From Cryptomeria japonica (lineage: Eukaryota; Streptophyta; Pinopsida; Cupressales; Cupressaceae), in contig NC_081414.1 of the NCBI RefSeq assembly GCF_030272615.1, positions 656,654,292 to 656,718,291 on the forward strand: a stretch of 64,000 nt of DNA, written 5' to 3'. The notes below the pieces were generated by a model. It ran no database searches. It had not been told where the DNA came from and saw only the letters and a list, made by a program, of their open reading frames with translations. This document shows positions 46,116 to 58,075 of this stretch, piece by piece; position 1 is the stretch's first letter, and every line of letters starts with the position of its first letter. The position numbers and the translations under genes are program-made.

Positions 46116-47296
46116 TGTTAGGCCCAATATGGAAAGCTAATGTACTGAGAGGGGAGGGGTGAATCAGTACTTCAAATCCTTTTATCAACAATATCTTTAT
46201 TGTTATGCATAAACCACAAATTGTTGTAACATAACGTAAAGCTAAAACAAATAAATAACAATCATACATGATTCACTCCATAACATATATATTTTGGTTA
46301 CACAAAAACTCTTGGTTAGAGAGAAAAACTGTGATGGGGATGGCACCCACAACTTCACTACTACAATAATAAAGGTTGCTCAGCTAGAGCTACATGTTCA
46401 ACTATTTCTGATAGCTTACCTTGTTAGGAGTATCAAGATCATTAGATCTACCTTGCTAAAGGATTTTACAACACTTAAACTAAATGTTGCACCTGGTTAA
46501 AGGCTTTACAATTTATAGACTTTGTTAGAACCTTTTACCCTGTTAAAGGTTTCTCTTACAACTTCAAAATATTACAATAAAATCTTTACAAATATCTGCA
46601 ACTTTACATCTGGAATGTTATAGCAGATTCTATGTGCTCAAAATGAGATTACCTTGCTTATAGCATACCTCAGTAACCCATAGAATAACTCAGTAAACCC
46701 TTCTGTTTACTCTGTTCTTTGACTGTTCTTTGAAATCCTTCTCGGTGACCTCTGTGTCTCTGTAACAGTCATAATATTCAGTGCTTTCTTATGTATCACA
46801 CATGTCTTGCTTCATACACCTTTATATGTCTCTATCTAATCTCAATCCATGCTGTATAAATAGATCTCTTATATCGGTGATCAAGTTCATTACTTCATTC
46901 TTACAAACATGATTTATCAAATGAATAACTATACAAAATATTTGATTGGTTAGATGACCTCAAAATGATACACAATCTTTAAGTGCAATTTCTAATGTGA
47001 TAACGGTTCTATGTTCCTCGATCCTGTAACACATTTTCCCATGTGTGTCTAGATTCAATGAATCTGGTAACACGTTTCACTCGGTGTATATCAACTCAGT
47101 GTATCATTGTTTATTCTTGGTAGACATGTAATGTTACTCGGTAGACAGCTCAGTGAATACTGGGCTTTGTGACTACTTTCTTCTATAACCGACTATTCTA
47201 TGCATACTGACTGAATGTTTCGATAGGAGTAACCGACTAGAGTATATAGAATGACTTTGGATATAAGACTAATGGAAACTATAATAAGTAGTAACA
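46116..47296 (-). repeat. 3' LTR of element F (1181 bp)
   Basis: Closely similar to 52954-54118. Rich in CTCGGTGA / CTCGGTAGAC / ACTCAGTG variants in its outer part (46740-47200). Small plus-strand ORFs inside it occur in both LTRs and are not credible genes. Confidence 0.93.
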
Positions 47297-47308
47297 ATCT
47301 CCACTTTT
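47297..47308 (-). promoter_or_regulatory. polypurine tract of element F
   Basis: On the minus strand AAAAGTGGAGAT abuts the LTR start TGTTACTACTT. Confidence 0.75.
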
Positions 47309-47666
47309 GACATTAGTTGAGATGTTTGACAAAACTACTTTCAAAGTCATAACTCAAAAATCTATATACTTACAAAATTTTGACAAAACTGACAGCATAT
47401 ACTTTTGGCAACGAAATAGTATATTTAGATATACTCCCATTATCAATATACTGTACAAAACTCTGAGTTTGCATGCTCGGTGATCAATATTCTGTACTTG
47501 GTTCTGTTTGATGATCACTGCTTAGTGTACTTGTCAGTTCACTACTCTTCTTGTCAAAATTAACTATGCATATGCTCTGTTCTGCTCCGTATACTTCCCT
47601 GTATACTACATTCCCCTGTATACTTTGATACGATACTCACTCCCCCTTTTTGACAAACATCAAAAC
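47309..47666 (-). other. 3' untranslated part of element F
   Basis: Between the ORF2 stop and the polypurine tract. Contains more CTCGGT-type motifs; no ORF. Confidence 0.5.
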
Positions 47667-50600
47667 TTAGTTACCATTTGGTGGTGGCAACTGGTCAAAA
47701 ATGGATTTGTACTTTGTTCGGGCATCGGTGAGAGCGGTAGAGAAGGCATCCTTAACACCGTCCATGAGTGAATTCTAAGCTGTAATGTCAGCTAACAGTG
47801 AAATTAGTCCATCTAAGGTGCTTCCCTCTTGTTCAGTGGATAGGGAGGTAGCTTTGTTGATCTGTTCTTGGATGGAGGAAAGATGAGGAATGAATAATGT
47901 TTGAAGTGTCATTATGTCCATCCTTATCTTGTGCTCTTCATTCCTGAGTTCCAATTGTTGAGCCATGAGCTTTTGTAACTTTGTATAAAAATGTTGAATG
48001 GAATGTGGCTCACTGGTCAACTTATTTGAGAAATTGGTGATCTCTTTCTCAATCACTTCAGTTTTATTTTTGATATCTTTAATGAATAAAGAAAATGTAT
48101 AGAGTTCCTAAAATAAATAAAGAATGTGCTTGAGTTGAGGGGTCAACTCAGCAATAAATTTGACAAGTTTAACTTTTCCAATAGAAATAGCTTTCTGTAC
48201 CTCTTCAATCATTTTAGCAGTGAGTTCCTTGTCCTTTAACTTGCTCAAATATTCAGATGCATCTACTCCAGATGTCTCTATCTTCATTAGGAGTTCATCT
48301 AGTTGAATGTGGATGGCGGTATCTTTTGTCACGGTTGCTTCAGGTATCATATCGGTTAAGAGTGCTTTCACCTTCTGAAGTACTTTATTTTTCTTTTGAA
48401 TAGCCATTTGCTTGTCCTGTTTAGCTTTGGCTTTGCATAGTTCACCAAATTCAATGAGTGCTTACCCCTTTAATTTGGATATATCAACATTTGGCAACAC
48501 TATTGGTTTTGACAAGTCTAATTTGAAAATATGCTTTTTCATTTTCTTTTCTTTACCTTTCATCCGTTGGACTAAAACAATGGCTTGTGAGGCTTGTTGA
48601 CCCTTGGTAGGTTGCTCAGTAGAGGCAACACTTTGGTCGGTTTCTTTAGCCTCTGTAGTGTCCTTTGGTGTCTCTAAGCTTGGTGTCTCAGTTTTAACAT
48701 TTTCAATGCTAGAGGGAGCTTGAGAGGTCTATTCTTGAGAAGTACCTTCTCCTGTTGTTGACTTGTGACCTTTTGTGCCTTGTTTCGTATCCTAAGGGAA
48801 CTCGGTTGAAGTAGGCTGATTGACTGAAGGATAGGGCTGAACTTGTTCCAAAAATGATTCACTGGATACAAGTTGGGTATAAGCATTCCCTTCTATCATT
48901 TCCTGTTCAGTTGCCTCGGTATCCATGATATCTTCATCTACTTGTATGGTGTCAGCAGGGTCTTGCTCGGTGATATCGGGATCTTGCTCGGTGACATCAA
49001 CTATTTCAACTTTAGCTTGCTCACCAACATTCTTGATTCAAAATATTTCTTGCCATTTTTCTTTGGTCTCATTCTCTACATCCAAGTAAAGGTCATTCAT
49101 CAATTTCAAGGCTCTTTGCTTGACTAGGAATTTTGTGTGGTAGTTTTTCAGATGTTCGGTGTTCTCGTCTACCAACATGTCTAGGAAAAGATGTACTAGA
49201 CTTCTTTCTCTCATCTGTTTCTCTAAGTCCATTTCATACTTCCACTTATTGTCAATATGCAAATATATTTCATTTGGAAGAGATTTACATACTTCCAATG
49301 GGACCAATCAGAATTTCAATAGTGTGCAGATGACAACTTCTTCTATTTGTCTCTTTTAATCATTAGATCTGGATTCATATTTTACATATCTGAATGATCC
49401 AAATCCACCATATTGCTTCAGATTAGCAAAAAAAAATTCAACACTATGTACATTTACCTTTGTACTCTTAATAATCTGAAATTTGTTTTTGTCTTCAGAT
49501 TCAGTATCACTAGACTCTTTGGTCAAAATGAGTCTACGAGTAGATTTCTTGTAAGTTTTTGTTACCTTGGGTGTGGCAATATTCTTTGGTTTCTTACTTG
49601 ATGATCTTGCAGATGCTCTTGTGTTAGGTCTCTTTGCTGGAGGAGTCAGTGACACTTTGGATGTATCATGTTTCTTTCTTTTCAAAACTTTCCCTTTAGG
49701 CAATTCGGTGCTTAGTGTTATAGCTACCTCTTGGGCTTTAGATTCCTCTTCAGTGATGGCTATAGTGCCCTTGACAGGTGTGGAGGAAGAACCTTCTCCA
49801 AATTTCTCTTTTAAGGCCTTGATCATTTTTGTTGCCTTCCTTGTAGCTTTGGGTACTACAATGCTCAATTTTACTTTTTCCTTCACTTCTTCATATGTTC
49901 CATACCTCAGCTCGGTAGCATGCCTTGGTAATGTAAGAAAAGCATCTATCTGCTATTGTGTGATGTCAAAATCAATCTCATAACCCATAGGTGGCAAATA
50001 TTGAGTTCTCGGTTCCACAACATTAACATAGGAGTAATTAGTGTCCACTTCAAAACATATGTCATCCTTGTATTTCTCCACTAACTTGGGTGGAATTCTA
50101 TATCTGTTATGCATCTTCTCCTCAAACTTGCTGAAATAATCATCCATAATATCATTAAAATTATCACCTAGCTTCTTGATGAAGTCATTGATTTGATGGT
50201 TGATTGGTCGGTGTAGTTCCCAAACAACTTTATTGACTGATGGAAAGAATTTTTCAAAATAGAAAAACATGCATACCAGAAGTGATCCAAATTTTAGTGT
50301 ATTAGCCAAATCGTTCAAGTCTTTGGCTTACTGATGGTATTGAGATTCTCAAATAGGTTTTTCAACAATACCTCACATAAATCAATTTTCATGCCTTTCT
50401 TTACAATTTTATATGCTAAGTCGACTGCTACATAGGGTACACTATTTTCCCTTGCTGATTGGAAGAAACAATAACCTATTACTCTAATGGCAAACTTTAG
50501 CTCTGCATTAGTGACATTGTTCAATTTCAGTCCCCTGCAATCAGATTCTACTCCAGTTAAACTGATCAATTCCTTCTGTGATATCATATTCTGAGCTCGA

Positions 50601-51031
50601 GCATGATCATAAATAGGGTAACTGGTGATCAAATGAATGATTTCCTTGGTGATCTTAAATGGTTGCTCTTCTAGCCACATGAAGTCATCATGAACTCTGC
50701 TCAGAACAAACTTGACCCATTGGGGTTTGAAGACACGGGGATAGGTTAGGGCTTCAGTCAATCCCTCAATTTTGATGTGTTCATATTTGCTATCCATTTT
50801 ACCATCGGTACACAATTCATCATATGTGTCTTTGATTTCAACATGACCTAGTTCTTCAACTCGACATTTAGTAAAGAATCTCACATCCTTGACTAATAAA
50901 ACTCTATCCAGAATGAGTGAAAATGCAGTTTTGTCATCCAGTTCAGATGCAATTTTGGGAGTTAAAGAGTATTTCTGTGAGGGCTTTTCGATGTTCGCAA
51001 CAACAACGGGATTTTGGATCTTAGGTGCCAT
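47667..51031 (-). pseudogene. ORF2 of element F: about 1120-codon protein of unknown function
   Basis: ATG at 51031 (MAPKIQNPVVVANIEKPSQK) opens a 238-codon stretch to 50315. After a frameshift one frame runs to TAA at 47669 with about eight stops. The first 350 residues look folded and helical: WVKFVLSRVHDDFMWLEEQP, ITKEIIHLITSYPIY, FAIRVIGYCFF. A Lys/Arg/Ser/Pro-rich linker follows (about 49640-49520). A hydrophilic region carries doubled VTEQDPDITEQDP units (about 48990-48950), and a long helical/coiled-coil-like tail (about 48400-47790) ends in FDQLPPPNGN. No retroelement enzyme motif is present. It occupies the place of pol. The layout recalls the region G ORF and the H accessory ORF. 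Confidence 0.6.
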
Positions 51032-51539
51032 TGTAGATTTCAGATAAATACTAACAAAAGATCCTTAGGGTTTGAAGACTTTGAAATGGCAGACGCTTTC
51101 TACTTAACAAATAATAACAACTTGATATGATCGATAAACTATCTTGATAATGCATTGTGATTGATGTAAATACCTTTGAATTTTCTTCGAAGGAGGTTTG
51201 ATCGCCTTTGATTCGCTTTGCTCTGCTTTCTTGAAAACTTGGTGAGTAAAAAATGACCGTGCAATAGCTTTAAGTATTCATTATACCTCATCGGGCTTCA
51301 TGCAGTTAGGTCAGAAAACATTAAGTGCACTCAGTACCACTACTTCCCTTTTTTAAGCTTTTATCAAGTAGCCAGACTTCCTGCATTTACCTACTTGACA
51401 GGCTTCCAAACGACTTCGATAAATTTCAAATTTTCTAATGCATCTTTAATTATATAGATTTTGAATTAAGTAAAAAATAAAATAGGAATTGTTAAGATTT
51501 GACCTTTGAGATAATGCAGTCCCTTCATACCTTTACCGA
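51032..51539 (-). other. spacer between ORF1 and ORF2 of element F
   Basis: Non-coding 508 bases; could hold a second promoter or an intron, but nothing specific is visible. Confidence 0.4.
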
Positions 51540-52891
51540 TTAATTTGGAATAGGTGCACCTAACTTGGTAGGTAAGGTGCTTTCTTCATTTGACACAATT
51601 TCCTTCTTTTTCCAAATCATCTGTAATTTGCCTTTTATTTCCTCAATGTCTCCTCTTGGTTGATCTCAGCAATCTCTAGCCAAGTGTCCAACTTTGTGAC
51701 AATGAAAACATGCCATACTAGGATTTTTCCATGATCTTCGGTTGTTCATTCTAAACCTTATAAAGCAGTTGGCACTTATATGTCCATATCTTCCACAACA
51801 TTCACACCATATCCTTGTATTGTAATCCCATGGTTTTGCAGAATATTGTCGGTAAGGATCTGTGTGAGTTCGGTAGTCTCTAGTATTTGCTCGGTGTGTA
51901 GACCACATATAGTTTTTCTACTTAAACCAACACTCCTCGGTACTATGTCCATATCTATTGCAGTTTTTACAAAACCCTTTGAATTTTGCCTTTTGATAAT
52001 TGCTAGTAGACTTTGTCCTGCATTGGTTAGATGTGTGACCACATTTTTTGTAATTGTGACAATAACCATTAGACCTAGTGACATTCGGTTGCTTACCTTT
52101 TCTGATTTGGCATATGTTAGCAGTGTGACCTTTTTTTCCACAGTAGTTGCATATAGGCTTCTTTCCTTTGATATTCTTCTTATTTCCAGCTTGCTTTGAT
52201 GATTCTCCTTTCTCGGTTGTATGAATTCCCTTCTTGGTAGAGTCTTTTCCTCTGTAACCAAGTCCTGCTTCTTTGTTGGGTCTTCTTGTATTCAATTGCT
52301 CATCCAACATCATTGATGCTTCATAACTATTTTTCAGTGTTTCCTTATATTTCTTTTTTGTTTCAAGTTCATTGGTCAACCTTGATACTTCAAGTTTCAA
52401 TGCTTGATTCTCATCATCTTTCATATTTTCTTCATGATGTGCATAGCCCAATTGATCTGACAGATTTTGTTGAATCCCAGTCAACCTTGTGATTTCATCA
52501 TTCTTTTCAGATACTAATGCTTCAAGCTATTGTTTTTCTCTTTCTAGTTCTCTTACTTTATCTTTAGCTATTCTTAATGCATCAAGATTCTTAGTCATCT
52601 GTGTGCTGAAATGTTCATGCTCTCTTTTCATTGCTTTTAGCTGATCAGTCAGTGCTTTGTTCTTCTCCTTTAGTTCTTCAATCATCTCTTCAGTCTCTTC
52701 AAATATACTGTTCTCAGATGATGTTTCAATTTGTTCCACTAACTCTTGAGAGTCTTTCAAATCATTAGATAATCTCATTCTAACTTTCAATGATTTTTGC
52801 ATTTCTCTTTGCATGTCTGCAATCACTTATTAGCATGATCCAACTCTTCTTGCAGATACACAATTCTCCGAGATTGTTTATAGCCTTCCAT
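51540..52891 (-). pseudogene. ORF1 of element F: gag-like coiled-coil protein with five CCHC zinc knuckles
   Basis: ATG at 52891 (MEGYKQSRRIVYLQEELDHA) lies shortly after the PBS. A frameshift lies near 52825. Residues up to about 52300 are heptad-rich coiled coil (MIEELKEKNKALTDQLKAMK; LKLEVSRLTNELETKKKYK). After a linker with DEQLNTRRPNKEAGLGYRG come knuckles CNYCGKKGHTANIC, CHNYKKCGHTSNQC (second Cys is Tyr), CKNCNRYGHSTEEC, CECCGRYGHISANC and CFHCHKVGHLARDC. A TGA follows the last one at 51668; the frame then continues to TAA at 51542, which is probably the original end. The typical copia gag core before the knuckles is missing; the protein starts almost at the coiled coil. The family role is RNA binding and particle assembly. 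Confidence 0.8.
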
Positions 52892-52932
52892 TGATAAGAT
52901 CTTTCTCTTTAGGTTGTTAAACCTTTTTCCAA

Positions 52933-52952
52933 GATTCAAGCTCTAATACCAA
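52933..52952 (-). promoter_or_regulatory. primer binding site of element F (initiator-Met tRNA type)
   Basis: Minus strand TTGGTATTAGAGCTTGAATC next to the LTR end; it resembles TGGTATCAGAGC, the common complement of plant initiator tRNA-Met, with one C to T change. Confidence 0.8.
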
Positions 52953-52953
52953 T

Positions 52954-54118
52954 TCTTAGGCCCAATATGGAAAGATAATGTACTGAGAGGGGAGGGGTGA
53001 ATCAGTACTCCAAATCCTTTTATCAACAATATCTTTACTATTATGCATAAACCACAAACTACTGTAACATAACATAAAGCTAAAAAAAAAAATTAACAAT
53101 CATACATGATTCACTCCATAACACATATATTTTGGCTATGTAGAAACTCTTGGTTAGAGAGAAAAACTGTGGTGGGGATGGCACCCACAACTTCACTACT
53201 GCAATAATAAAGGTTGCTCAGTTAGAGCTACATGTTCAGCTATTTCTGATAGCTTACTTTGTTAGGAGTATCAAGATCATTAGATCTACCTTGCTAAAGG
53301 ATTTTACAACACTTAAACTAAACGATGCACCTGGTTAAAGGCTTTACAATTTATAGACTTTGTTAGAGTCTTTTACCCTATTAAAGGTTTCTCTTACAAC
53401 TTCAAAATATTACAATAAAATATTTACAAATATCTGCAACTTTACATCTGGAATGTTATAGCAGATTCTATGTGCTCAAAATGAGATTACCTTGCTTATA
53501 GCATACCTCGGTAACCCATAAAATAACTTGGTAAACCCTTCTGTTTACTCTATTCTTTGACTGTTCTCTGAAATCCTTCTCGGTGACCTCTGTGTCTCTG
53601 TAACAGTCATAACATTCAGTGCTTTCTTATGTATCACACATGTCTTGCTTCATACACCTCTATATGTCTCTATCTGATCTCAATCCATGCTGTATAAATA
53701 GATCTCTTATGTCGGTGATTGGGTTCATTACTTTGATCTTACAACTTTAATTATCGAATGAATAACTATACAAAATATTTCATTGGTTAGATGACCTCAA
53801 AATCATACACAATCTTTAAGTACAATTTCCAATATGATAATGGTTCTATGTTCCTCGATCTTGTAACACATTTTCCCATGTGTGTCTAGATTCAATGAAT
53901 CTGGTAACACATTTCACTCAGTGTATCATTGTTTCTGCTCGGTAGACATGGAATGTTACTCGGTAGACAGCTCGGTGAATACTGGGCTCTGTGACTACTT
54001 TCTTCTATAACCGATTGTTCTATGCATACCGACTAAATGTTTCAGTAGTAGTAACCGACTAGAGTATATAGAATGACTTTGGATATAAAACTAATGGCAA
54101 CTATAACAAGTGGTAACA
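52954..54118 (-). repeat. 5' LTR of element F (1165 bp)
   Basis: Same sequence order as 46116-47296 with scattered differences and one small deletion near 53935. The inner end reads TCTTAGGCCC instead of TGTTAGGCCC. Confidence 0.93.
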
Positions 54119-54123
54119 AGAAC
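54119..54123. repeat. TSD agaac, right copy (element F)
   Basis: Matches 46111-46115. Confidence 0.9.
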
Positions 54124-54396
54124 TTCATTGTTTATCATTTTGACGCTCCTCTGAATAGGGTCATAGTGGTTCATACATTCTTAGAGTAATTTTGTACAGG
54201 GGATGGCTGGTGTAAAAGTTGTCACTTCTATTAACCTACTATCAATTATTTTTTATATGAGAAGGGAATTTGTAGAATCTCGCACTCTCTCATGAAATTT
54301 TTCTAAATCTACCGATGGGAGGAAAGTAACACCTAAATCTAGGTGTGAACAAACTAGCCCTGAGCTTTGGTCAATTTTGTGCAATGTCAATCTCAT
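54124..54396 (-). pseudogene. accessory ORF of element H, 5' part, separated by element F
   Basis: Minus-strand ATG at 54396 (MRLTLHKIDQSSGLVCSHLD) begins a frame with two stops. It reaches NHYDPIQRSVKMINNEVL at the F insertion point and resumes in phase at 46110. This supports both the ORF and the insertion history. Whether this start lies inside the LTR or in the interior of H is not known. Confidence 0.55.
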
Positions 54397-55474
54397 CTTG
54401 GGTTTCTACACAACACCCAGAGGTAAAAAAAATATTGCAAGAAAACAAATTAATAGAGCTCCAGAATACATGGAATGACGAGGATGAGGGAAAAATAACA
54501 AAACTCACCTTGAAAGAGGATTTTGGACTGCAAATATAGAGGTCAAGTCACTATGCATAGCGTCCAACACTTGCTTAATTGTGAAATGGGCAACTACGAG
54601 AAATGATTTAAAAAGAAAAAAAAATTAAGGGCAAGATAATTGCTCACACAATTCATTCAGGATTAATTGACTACTTATCCATGCCTTGTTACTCTGAAAA
54701 TACCCTTTCCTAACATCTCATTAATTATTGGGCTTATTCCTTCCTCTCCATGATTACCATGCAATATAGTACACCTCACAACTTATTATCCTAGGTTCTC
54801 TTTAAATTTGGAATATTTTTTTTTTTCAAAACACCCAGCAACATGATGCTTTCCTTTTCCAGTTGAAGTTGCATTCATCTGATGTTGAACCTCAAACCAT
54901 GAACCTCTTCAATGGTGGTATGATGGTTCAACTTCAACAAAACCAAAATGGACTATTGATAGACCAACATAAGAATATACAATGGACCTTGATAAAGACA
55001 AGACTTTGGACCAAATTCCACTCTCACACATATTGAACCTTGAACCTTGAACTTTCTTCATAGATGATTCAAAGGTTCAAGGTAAAAAACCCACCTGACA
55101 AAACTTTACTAAAGACATGACCATGGAGTGACAAGACCTCTTGAACTTGAACTTTGTGCCTTGGATGAGTTCAACATAAAGGTTCAAGTTCAAAGAATTT
55201 ATGACCTGACATATAACTAAACTTTACACAAGGCTCCACTCTAAAGAACACTGCCAAGAATTTTTCAATTTAACAATTGAGAATTAAGGGAGGGTAACAT
55301 TGGCTTTGACTGGGGACTAGGACTATAAAGGACTAGGAAAGGACTCAGAATCTCTAGTTTTGCACTATAAGAAAGATCAGGATCCGGAACTAACTAAAGA
55401 AAACACAAAAAACCCGACACCAAAACTAACAACTACTCTACAAAGCTACACTGAATGATGTAGGGGTTGTCTAC
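54397..55474 (-). other. gene-free interior of element H with TTGAAC / GTTCAA motif cluster
   Basis: Non-coding. Between about 54860 and 55205 there are over a dozen TTGAAC or GTTCAA hexamers in both orientations (for example TTGAACCTTGAACCTTGAAC at about 55033), able to form many small hairpins. A purine stretch GGAAAAGGAAAGCA on the minus strand (about 54864) could be a polypurine tract, but this is not secure. Confidence 0.45.
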
Positions 55475-56640
55475 TTACAATTTGTAAGGCTTCAGATCCT
55501 ACCCATTGTAAGACAAGGGAAGAGTTGTACCATCTAAATAAGAGAGCCTCAAAGTATTTGGTCATTTTACTTCGTTGATCAGAAATGACCCTCTCTATAA
55601 TGAATCAAATTTACCATGTGCTCCTTTGCACTCCCTCCTTTTATCCTAGAGCAAAACTTGATCTCCCAACATAAATTTCCTCAGTCGAGCCCTACGATCA
55701 AAAATATTTTTGACTGGCTACTAATGTTCTATAATGTGATCCACCAACTTTTCTCTTTCTTCTGCAATCTTGGACAAATACATAACTCTTTTCTCTAATG
55801 CATCTTGAAAATACATATCCTCAACTACTGTTTGCAATTTGGAAGCTACTAACTCCAAAGGAAGTGAGATTTGAGCATAAGATTTATAAAGAATCTCAAA
55901 AGGTGACATTCCAATTGCTCATTTTGGTGATCTTATATCTGCACACAAAGCTTCATACAACTTTTTGTGCCAATCTTTTGAACTTTTACTCACCAATGTT
56001 TTCATGATGTTAATCAAATTCTTGTTACTAGACTCTGCTTGACCATTGCCATGTGGGTAATAGTTTGAAGAATGATCCAAAAAAATTCCATGATGATAAA
56101 AAAATAGACAAATTTAAGCAGAGGAAAATCTTGTGGCATTATCAGTCACTATTTTTAGATGTACTCTGAAGCAGACCAGGATATTCTCCTTCAAGAACAC
56201 ACACACCACCTCCAAGGTTGTCCTTCTAACAAGTGCTACTTCTACCGATTTATTAAATAATCAGTGGTCGTAAGAATATGTGTATATGTACAACACTAGA
56301 AGAAGGTGATAATAGACCTATGAAATCTAAACTGCACTGTTTGAAAGGTTCTTCTATAACCACCGGTCTAAGAAGTAAAGCGATGAGTTGTGGCTTTCTT
56401 GTGAGTAACTTGCTTTTCTCACAATTGGTAACCCAGACATATGCATCTTCAAACATTCTAGGTGAGTAATAACAAGTTCTTAATATCTTGTAAGAAATGA
56501 TGGTGGAAGAGAAATGGTGACCACAAGCATCATCATGAAATGCTTTCAACAAGGCCTCCTGATGTGCTTTGTCCACACATCAGAGGAAAGTGTCATCCAA
56601 CCCCTTTTTATATAATACATCATCAAAAATAACATACTTG
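55475..56640 (-). pseudogene. integrase of element H
   Basis: Minus strand, broken by several stops. Zinc-binding part: HHFSSTIISYKILRTCYYSP and NCEKS (last Cys lost) at about 56520-56400. Core: CSLDFIGLLSPSSS (first Asp, about 56310), VTDNATRFSS (second Asp, about 56150) and GNGQAESSNKNLINIMK (Glu, about 56035), so the DDE set is present, unlike in element A. C-terminal part: MSPFEILYKSYAQISLPLEL (about 55905) and RKFMLGDQVLL, ending KPYKL and TAA at 55477. It would insert cDNA; this copy is inactive because of nonsense codons. Confidence 0.85.
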
Positions 56641-57391
56641 GTTGCTTTTAATCTCAAGTTTCATTTCTCTCTATGAGACAAATGTACAAGACACTCTCCA
56701 TAGGTCAGATACAAGGCTACATCAGTAAACCAAGAATTTTGCAGGCCTACAAAAATAACCAGTGGCAACTCATCTTCAACTCCATTTTTACTTTTTGCAA
56801 TCAACTTACATAAGCCTTGGCCTCTTACTAGCTTTGTTGGTTTGATATCTAGATTGAACTCCTATATCTTTGAAACCCACATTGCCCTATTATTCATTCC
56901 AATGTCTTGTTGCATCAAGATACTCTCCACAATAGAATGGGGAATGTAAACTATTGCATGGGAATGGAGAATTTAATATCGAAAATGTTTCATAGCTTTT
57001 ACTACTACAAATGCTTATTTTTCCATCAATGAATACTTTAATTCGTGCTTTTTCAATGGTAGACTCATGAATGCTATAGGAACTTCCACATCCTCTTCAA
57101 TTTTTTGCAACAAGATTCTTGAGATGGTGTCTCAGTGGCGTACCAATAAATGATAAAGTCCTTTTTAAAGTCTGGATTAATAAGCATGGGGGCTTGTACA
57201 ATGGCCTCTTTTATTGATTCAAATGATTTCTTCCCATCTTCATTCCATTTGAACGTCTGCTTCTCGCTCATCATATTCACTATATACCTAGTGGTCTCCA
57301 AAAAATCAAGGACAAACCTTCTCAAAAAATTCACTTGTCCAAAGGACCTGACTCCATTTCTATTAGATGGTAGACTTAGTTTCTAGATTGC
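56641..57391 (-). pseudogene. RNase H and connection region of element H
   Basis: Minus strand: NFLRRFVLDFLETTRYIVNM and TFKWNEDGKKSFESIKEAIV (57334-57180), then a decayed RNase H through about 56800. The catalytic Asp of the usual YCDAS reads YWYAT. No aRNase H follows: the frame passes through a linker straight to the integrase N-terminus (LKATKYVIFDDVLYKKGL, about 56650). Confidence 0.75.
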
Positions 57392-58075
57392 CTACACCCT
57401 TTCAGGATCCACTTTGAAACTCTTTTCGGAAATAATGTGACCAAGTAATTTGACTTCAGTAACTCTAAACACTGACTTCTTTAGATTCAAAGACACTCCA
57501 TGCTCCCGACATCTCGGCAATACTTTCCTTAAGTCTCTTAGGTGATGTTTTCTCCTCTTTGAAGATACAGTTAAATCATCAAGGTATATAGAAATTATTT
57601 TATCTGTTAGGTGACCGAAAGACAAGTCCATAGCCCTCTCAAAGGTTTCTCCAGCATTTATCAGGCCAAATGGCATCTTGTTGTATGCGAAGGTACCCTA
57701 GGGAGTGATGAAAACTATTTTGTGCTGGTCTTTTTTTGAGACACTAATCTGGTTATAACTAGAAAAGACATCAAGCATAGACATCATTTCTGAACCTGAG
57801 ACTATTTGTAGAATATGATCCATAGCAAGTAGTGGATAATTATCTTTTAGGATGGCTTGATTCAAATTCCTTAAGTCCACACAAATTCTTATCTCCCTGT
57901 TTTTCTTATGAACTGGAACTATGTTGGCTATCCAAGTGGAATGATGGATAGGATATATGATTCTAGCCTTCAAAAAAAAATCCACCTCGTTAAAGATGGC
58001 CTCAGCTACCTTGGGATTAAAGTTCCTAAGTTTCTGCCAGAAAGGGCTTGTTCCAGGCTTCAAAGGAATATGGTG
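57392..58075 (-). pseudogene. reverse transcriptase of element H
   Basis: Minus strand: KPGTSPFWQKLRNFNPKVAE at the start, then IRICVDLRNLNQAILKDNYP (about 57890), MLDVFSSYNQI with the first catalytic Asp intact (about 57770), MPFGLINAGETFERAM (about 57675) and IYLDDLTVSS (YLDD, about 57590). One stop (57698) splits it. Length is normal for a gypsy RT. The K..GTSPFWQK block and the surrounding context place it in the Tat/OTA side of Ty3/gypsy. Confidence 0.9.

Larger units (their letters stand above)
46111..54123 (-). mobile_element. element F: complete LTR retrotransposon nested in H (8003 bp plus TSD)
   Basis: TSD agaac at 46111-46115 and 54119-54123. LTRs 46116-47296 and 52954-54118 have TGTTA...TAACA ends (one end mutated to TCTTA). 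On the minus strand the PBS TTGGTATTAGAGCTTGAAT follows the high-coordinate LTR and a purine tract AAAAGTGGAGAT precedes the low-coordinate LTR. The interior encodes a coiled-coil/zinc-knuckle gag-like ORF and a second long unknown ORF, but no protease, RT, RNase H or integrase. It is therefore non-autonomous. The iMet-type PBS and zinc-knuckle style suggest Ty1/copia affinity; this is inference. Confidence 0.9.

Noticed and set aside
46294-46500. 68-codon plus-strand ORF, also at 53150-53338
   Set aside because: It lies in both LTRs of element F, antisense to the element, with no recognisable product.
54345-54539. 64-codon plus-strand ORF
   Set aside because: It starts at a non-ATG codon, overlaps the better supported minus-strand accessory ORF and has no recognisable motif.
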